In this document: positions 61,481 through 64,000 of the stretch, piece after piece
Layout of the letters: the number at the start of each line of letters is the position of its first letter
Numbering within the stretch: the first letter of the stretch is position 1
From: Candidatus Kryptonium sp.
GTDB lineage: Bacteria > Bacteroidota > Ignavibacteria > Kryptoniales > Kryptoniaceae
Length of the DNA stretch: 64,000 bases
Direction of reading: 5' to 3'
Assembly: GCA_025060635.1 (NCBI GenBank)
Contig: JANXBN010000001.1
Location: 62,001-126,000 of the forward strand
Position numbers and translations under genes: made by a program
The notes under the pieces: model-generated
Databases searched by the model: none
Told to the model about the DNA's origin: nothing
Seen by the model: the letters and a program-made list of their open reading frames with translations, nothing else

Positions 61481-64000
61481 TTAAAAATATACTCTCACTT
61501 CTGCCTGCGCAATATGAATTGTTCCAGTTGAAAGAAAACGACCAGTGTAATTCCCATTTATTTGAATATAATCACCAACACTGTAATAGAAACTTAATCT
61601 CAAGAACACGCTTCTGCCCAAGTAATTCCCTTCAACAAGTTCATAAGGAAGGTTCCCGTTCACGCCATTTATCAAAACCTCATTTCGCTCAATTTCAAAA
61701 TCTATTCTTCCCCTGCTCATCAAAAGCCAACTTACTTTAACTCCCTCGCGATTCAAATTTGCAATTCTATCTTTGACGGATCTATCTCTATTTTGAGCGA
61801 TCCCCGTCTTGAAACTTAATTCAATGTAACTGAAAGGTTTGTAAAAAATCTCAAGGTTCAAAGATTTGCCGTGTATATCAAAAATATCGCTTTCTTTAAA
61901 TCCACCGGTTGAAGTTCTCTTTTTAATTAGACCTTCTACTTGAAATCCAAGTTCTGTTTCTGGATACCATCGTATTCTGATTGAGTTTTCCGAGCCAGAA
62001 ACTTTTCTTGTAGAAATGTTATAGCTAAACATTGAGCCAGTGCTTAAAAATCTATATCTTAAGGAAAATTTTCTGCTGTTTTCAAATAAATGAAGATCTT
62101 GCCTGAATGTGAGCGTTCCGCTTATCGTTTTATTCTCACGCTGGAAGTATCTCAATTTAAGAAGATAAATTTTTTCTTGTGATTCCGTGCTGTTTTCTGA
62201 AATTTGGAAATATGTATCGCTTGAGAAGGGGGATAAAAATTTTGTTAATCTCTCTGGATAAAATTTCAAATTAAAACTTGCCTCAACATTTGCAGTTGGT
62301 ATAAGTTGATCTCCAGGCAATGTGAGCATGATATAATCACCATCAAACTTAGTTTGCTCAAACTCGCTTGCATCTTGTATCCCATTGCCGTTTAAATCCC
62401 CAAGGTATCTATAGTTTCCCGCTCCTTTTTGAACTTTTATAAAAACTGGTTCAAGGCGTGAAATCATCCTCGTCATTGCACGATAGATTAAATTTATTCT
62501 CACCGCTCTTTTTAAAATCTCAGCTCTGCTTTGAGTTCTTATCAAAACATTGTTAGTAGATTTAATAGAATCAATAAGATAGTTTTTCCTGTTTAGCGTT
62601 AGATCTCCGCTAAACTCAAATCGCTCGGCATTAATGTTTATTTTATAATTTTGATTTCTCATCACACTTAGGCGAGTGTAAGCTCCATTTCTCACGATGT
62701 CATCAAATCTTATTTCATAAGAGAACGAACTTTTAATTTTTTTGAAGTTTATTTCAACCCCCGGGATCAATCTCAAAAATCTAAAACTTCCAATGTTTTG
62801 TAAGTTGTCATTTATCAAATTCTCTCTCAATTCAGTTTCATAGTTTACGAATGGAGTTAAGATCCAAACTTTATACTTTCCAAGACCTTTGCTTCTTATC
62901 CATTTTGATTTTGAAGTATCAAATTTTGAGAACAAAATTTCGGTGATGCTTTCAATTTCAGGCAAGATGTTTTCATTAGATCTAAAGCTAATCACACCTC
63001 TATCGGTTTTGAATTTGTTTTCGTTTTTGAGAAATCCGTATCCAAGTCCAAGTGAGCTCTTTTCGGAAATTTCAATTTGAAGATTTGATTCAAAAATTGA
63101 CTCGTCAAGTTGAGAAGTTTTATCTGTGATGTTCCATTTGCGGTTGAATTCAACGACATCAAATCTATCAAGAGCGGTGAAATTTTTATTTTTGTATCTT
63201 TGATAAAGGTTTAACTCAATTTTTCTCAATCCTTTTTCAAAAATTTTACCGCTTGAATAACCGAGACCGTATTTTAACGCAACTCCCTTGTTATCGCGAT
63301 CATCTATTGTGGAGAACTGATTTTTATCAAAACTGCTCATTGCTGACTCAACGAAAAATTTTAAGTTTTGTGTTTCATATTTTGTCCTTATGTCAAGAAT
63401 TTGTGAGGATTGTGGCATTGGAAGAAAAATTAAAGGTAGGTAATCTCCTTTGCCCTTGCCAACGAATTCGTATTTACCAATCCCGCGACGCACATAATCT
63501 CCTTTTCCAATCCCAACATATGAAAAACTTATTGAATAAAAAGCGTTTTTATCTCCTGGGGCGTAGACAAAAAATTCATATCTTTGAGAATCAATTATTG
63601 TATCTTTCTTGACATATTGTCCTTTCCCAATTCCCTTTGCTGAATCAAAGCCGACATAGATTATTCCGCTTTTTGTTGCTTTTAATCGGTCATCGCCACT
63701 GGTACGCAAGATTTCAATATCAGATTGTGAAAGAATAACATCAATTGGTGCTCTTTTGTTATCGGAATCGTAGAAGTAAGAGATTGATAAATTCAACTTA
63801 TCTTGAAAAAAAAGGTTATCGGAGACAAGAGCCAGAAAGTTTCTCGTGAATTTTCTGTCAGTGTATTGAAAATCAACTGTTATTCTTGAAGCGGAGGTTA
63901 TCAGGCGGTTTGGTGTAAATGTGATTTCGGCGGTTGAATAATCAATGATGTAATCGTTGCTTTCTCCTCTTAACATCAATTCTCCATCAATGTAAACTCT
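61481..64000 (-). CDS. Large outer-membrane beta-barrel protein with G-x-G-x-Y repeats, 5' end outside window
   Basis: The minus-strand frame is open to the right edge, with no start visible; 839 residues are seen. The edge codons read RVYIDGELMLRGESNDYI in frame, so coding continues upstream. The protein is strand-rich and ends VRVYF, like a barrel. Residues encoded near 63430-63640 hold repeats of the kind GIGKGQYV, GIGKGDYV, GIGKYEFV, GKGKGDYLP; later come GLGKYKVW (about 62870) and GAGNYRYLGDLNGNGIQD (about 62385-62440), the last like an Asp/Asn-rich calcium loop. I do not recognise the family. The stop is 7 nt after the tRNA on the opposite strand. Confidence 0.8.
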   Translation of the reverse strand, partial: RVYIDGELMLRGESNDYIIDYSTAEITFTPNRLITSASRITVDFQYTDRKFTRNFLALVSDNLFFQDKLNLSISYFYDSDNKRAPIDVILSQSDIEILRTSGDDRLKATKSGIIYVGFDSAKGIGKGQYVKKDTIIDSQRYEFFVYAPGDKNAFYSISFSYVGIGKGDYVRRGIGKYEFVGKGKGDYLPLIFLPMPQSSQILDIRTKYETQNLKFFVESAMSSFDKNQFSTIDDRDNKGVALKYGLGYSSGKIFEKGLRKIELNLYQRYKNKNFTALDRFDVVEFNRKWNITDKTSQLDESIFESNLQIEISEKSSLGLGYGFLKNENKFKTDRGVISFRSNENILPEIESITEILFSKFDTSKSKWIRSKGLGKYKVWILTPFVNYETELRENLINDNLQNIGSFRFLRLIPGVEINFKKIKSSFSYEIRFDDIVRNGAYTRLSVMRNQNYKININAERFEFSGDLTLNRKNYLIDSIKSTNNVLIRTQSRAEILKRAVRINLIYRAMTRMISRLEPVFIKVQKGAGNYRYLGDLNGNGIQDASEFEQTKFDGDYIMLTLPGDQLIPTANVEASFNLKFYPERLTKFLSPFSSDTYFQISENSTESQEKIYLLKLRYFQRENKTISGTLTFRQDLHLFENSRKFSLRYRFLSTGSMFSYNISTRKVSGSENSIRIRWYPETELGFQVEGLIKKRTSTGGFKESDIFDIHGKSLNLEIFYKPFSYIELSFKTGIAQNRDRSVKDRIANLNREGVKVSWLLMSRGRIDFEIERNEVLINGVNGNLPYELVEGNYLGRSVFLRLSFYYSVGDYIQINGNYTGRFLSTGTIHIAQAEVRVYF

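Noticed and set aside
61429-61740. Plus-strand open frame starting inside the tRNA
   Set aside because: It begins in tRNA-Pro and continues antisense to the large barrel gene; no family resemblance.

Overview
The window is a gene-dense chromosomal segment (roughly a third G+C by eye) from a Gram-negative bacterium of the Fibrobacterota-Chlorobiota-Bacteroidota (FCB) group. Evidence for the group: a type IX secretion sorting domain on a glycosidase, a folK-deoxynucleoside kinase fusion, several large outer-membrane beta-barrels, and a Bacteroidota-type CoaBC active-site variant. A full flagellar basal-body/hook operon is unusual in that group and points to a motile Ignavibacteria/'Candidatus Kryptonia'-like lineage. 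That placement is inference; no marker here proves it. I see no insertion sequence, phage, CRISPR array or rRNA. There is one tRNA.

Layout. 1-7179 (minus): dnaB, interrupted by an intein that runs off the left edge, then udg, coaBC, a GT9 glycosyltransferase, a small membrane protein, the folK-dNK fusion and folB. 7404-12054 (plus): an outer-membrane barrel, uppP, a cyclophilin, an amino-acid permease and holA. 12056-14418 (minus): two dehydrogenases and folE. 14561-22968 (plus): an SPFH protein, rmuC, pgsA-pgpA, cinA-thpR-recA-recX, an AI-2E family permease and an XRE-cupin regulator. 23004-29549 (minus): a small periplasmic protein, a metalloprotease-propeller-barrel giant and a secreted GH31 glycosidase. 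29654-31195 (plus): a GT39-like membrane glycosyltransferase. 31196-43327 (minus): the flagellar operon, in transcription order [42 aa]-flgB-flgC-[69 aa]-fliE-fliF-fliG-fliH-fliI-fliJ-motE-like-fliK-flgD-fhp-flgE-flbD, with a near-perfect sigma-54 promoter in front. 43552-47542: rlmN, adk and dnaA, with DnaA-box clusters on both sides that look like a bipartite oriC. 47543-52836: a duplicated Cys4 protein, mtaB, a lipoprotein, a Spy-like protein, a DUF2400 protein and a double-length ThyX. 52929-57944 (minus): a Lol/MacB-like transport operon (LolA-like protein, two FtsX-type permeases, ATPase, outer-membrane barrel). 58004-64000: two small unknown or DUF proteins, a UshA-like phosphatase, a divergent DJ-1/PfpI gene, tRNA-Pro and a large outer-membrane protein cut by the right edge.

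How the genes work together. Replication and repair genes dominate (dnaB, holA, dnaA/oriC, recA/recX, udg, rmuC). Folate and thymidylate genes are spread through the window (folE, folB, folK-dNK, thyX). Envelope biogenesis is the third theme (uppP, pgsA/pgpA, the Lol-like operon, barrels). The items most worth a second look are the DnaB intein whose endonuclease has lost both catalytic aspartates, the split-signature double ThyX, the Lol-like operon with a dedicated LolA-like protein and barrel, the structured flgE leader, and the duplicated Cys4 protein beside oriC.
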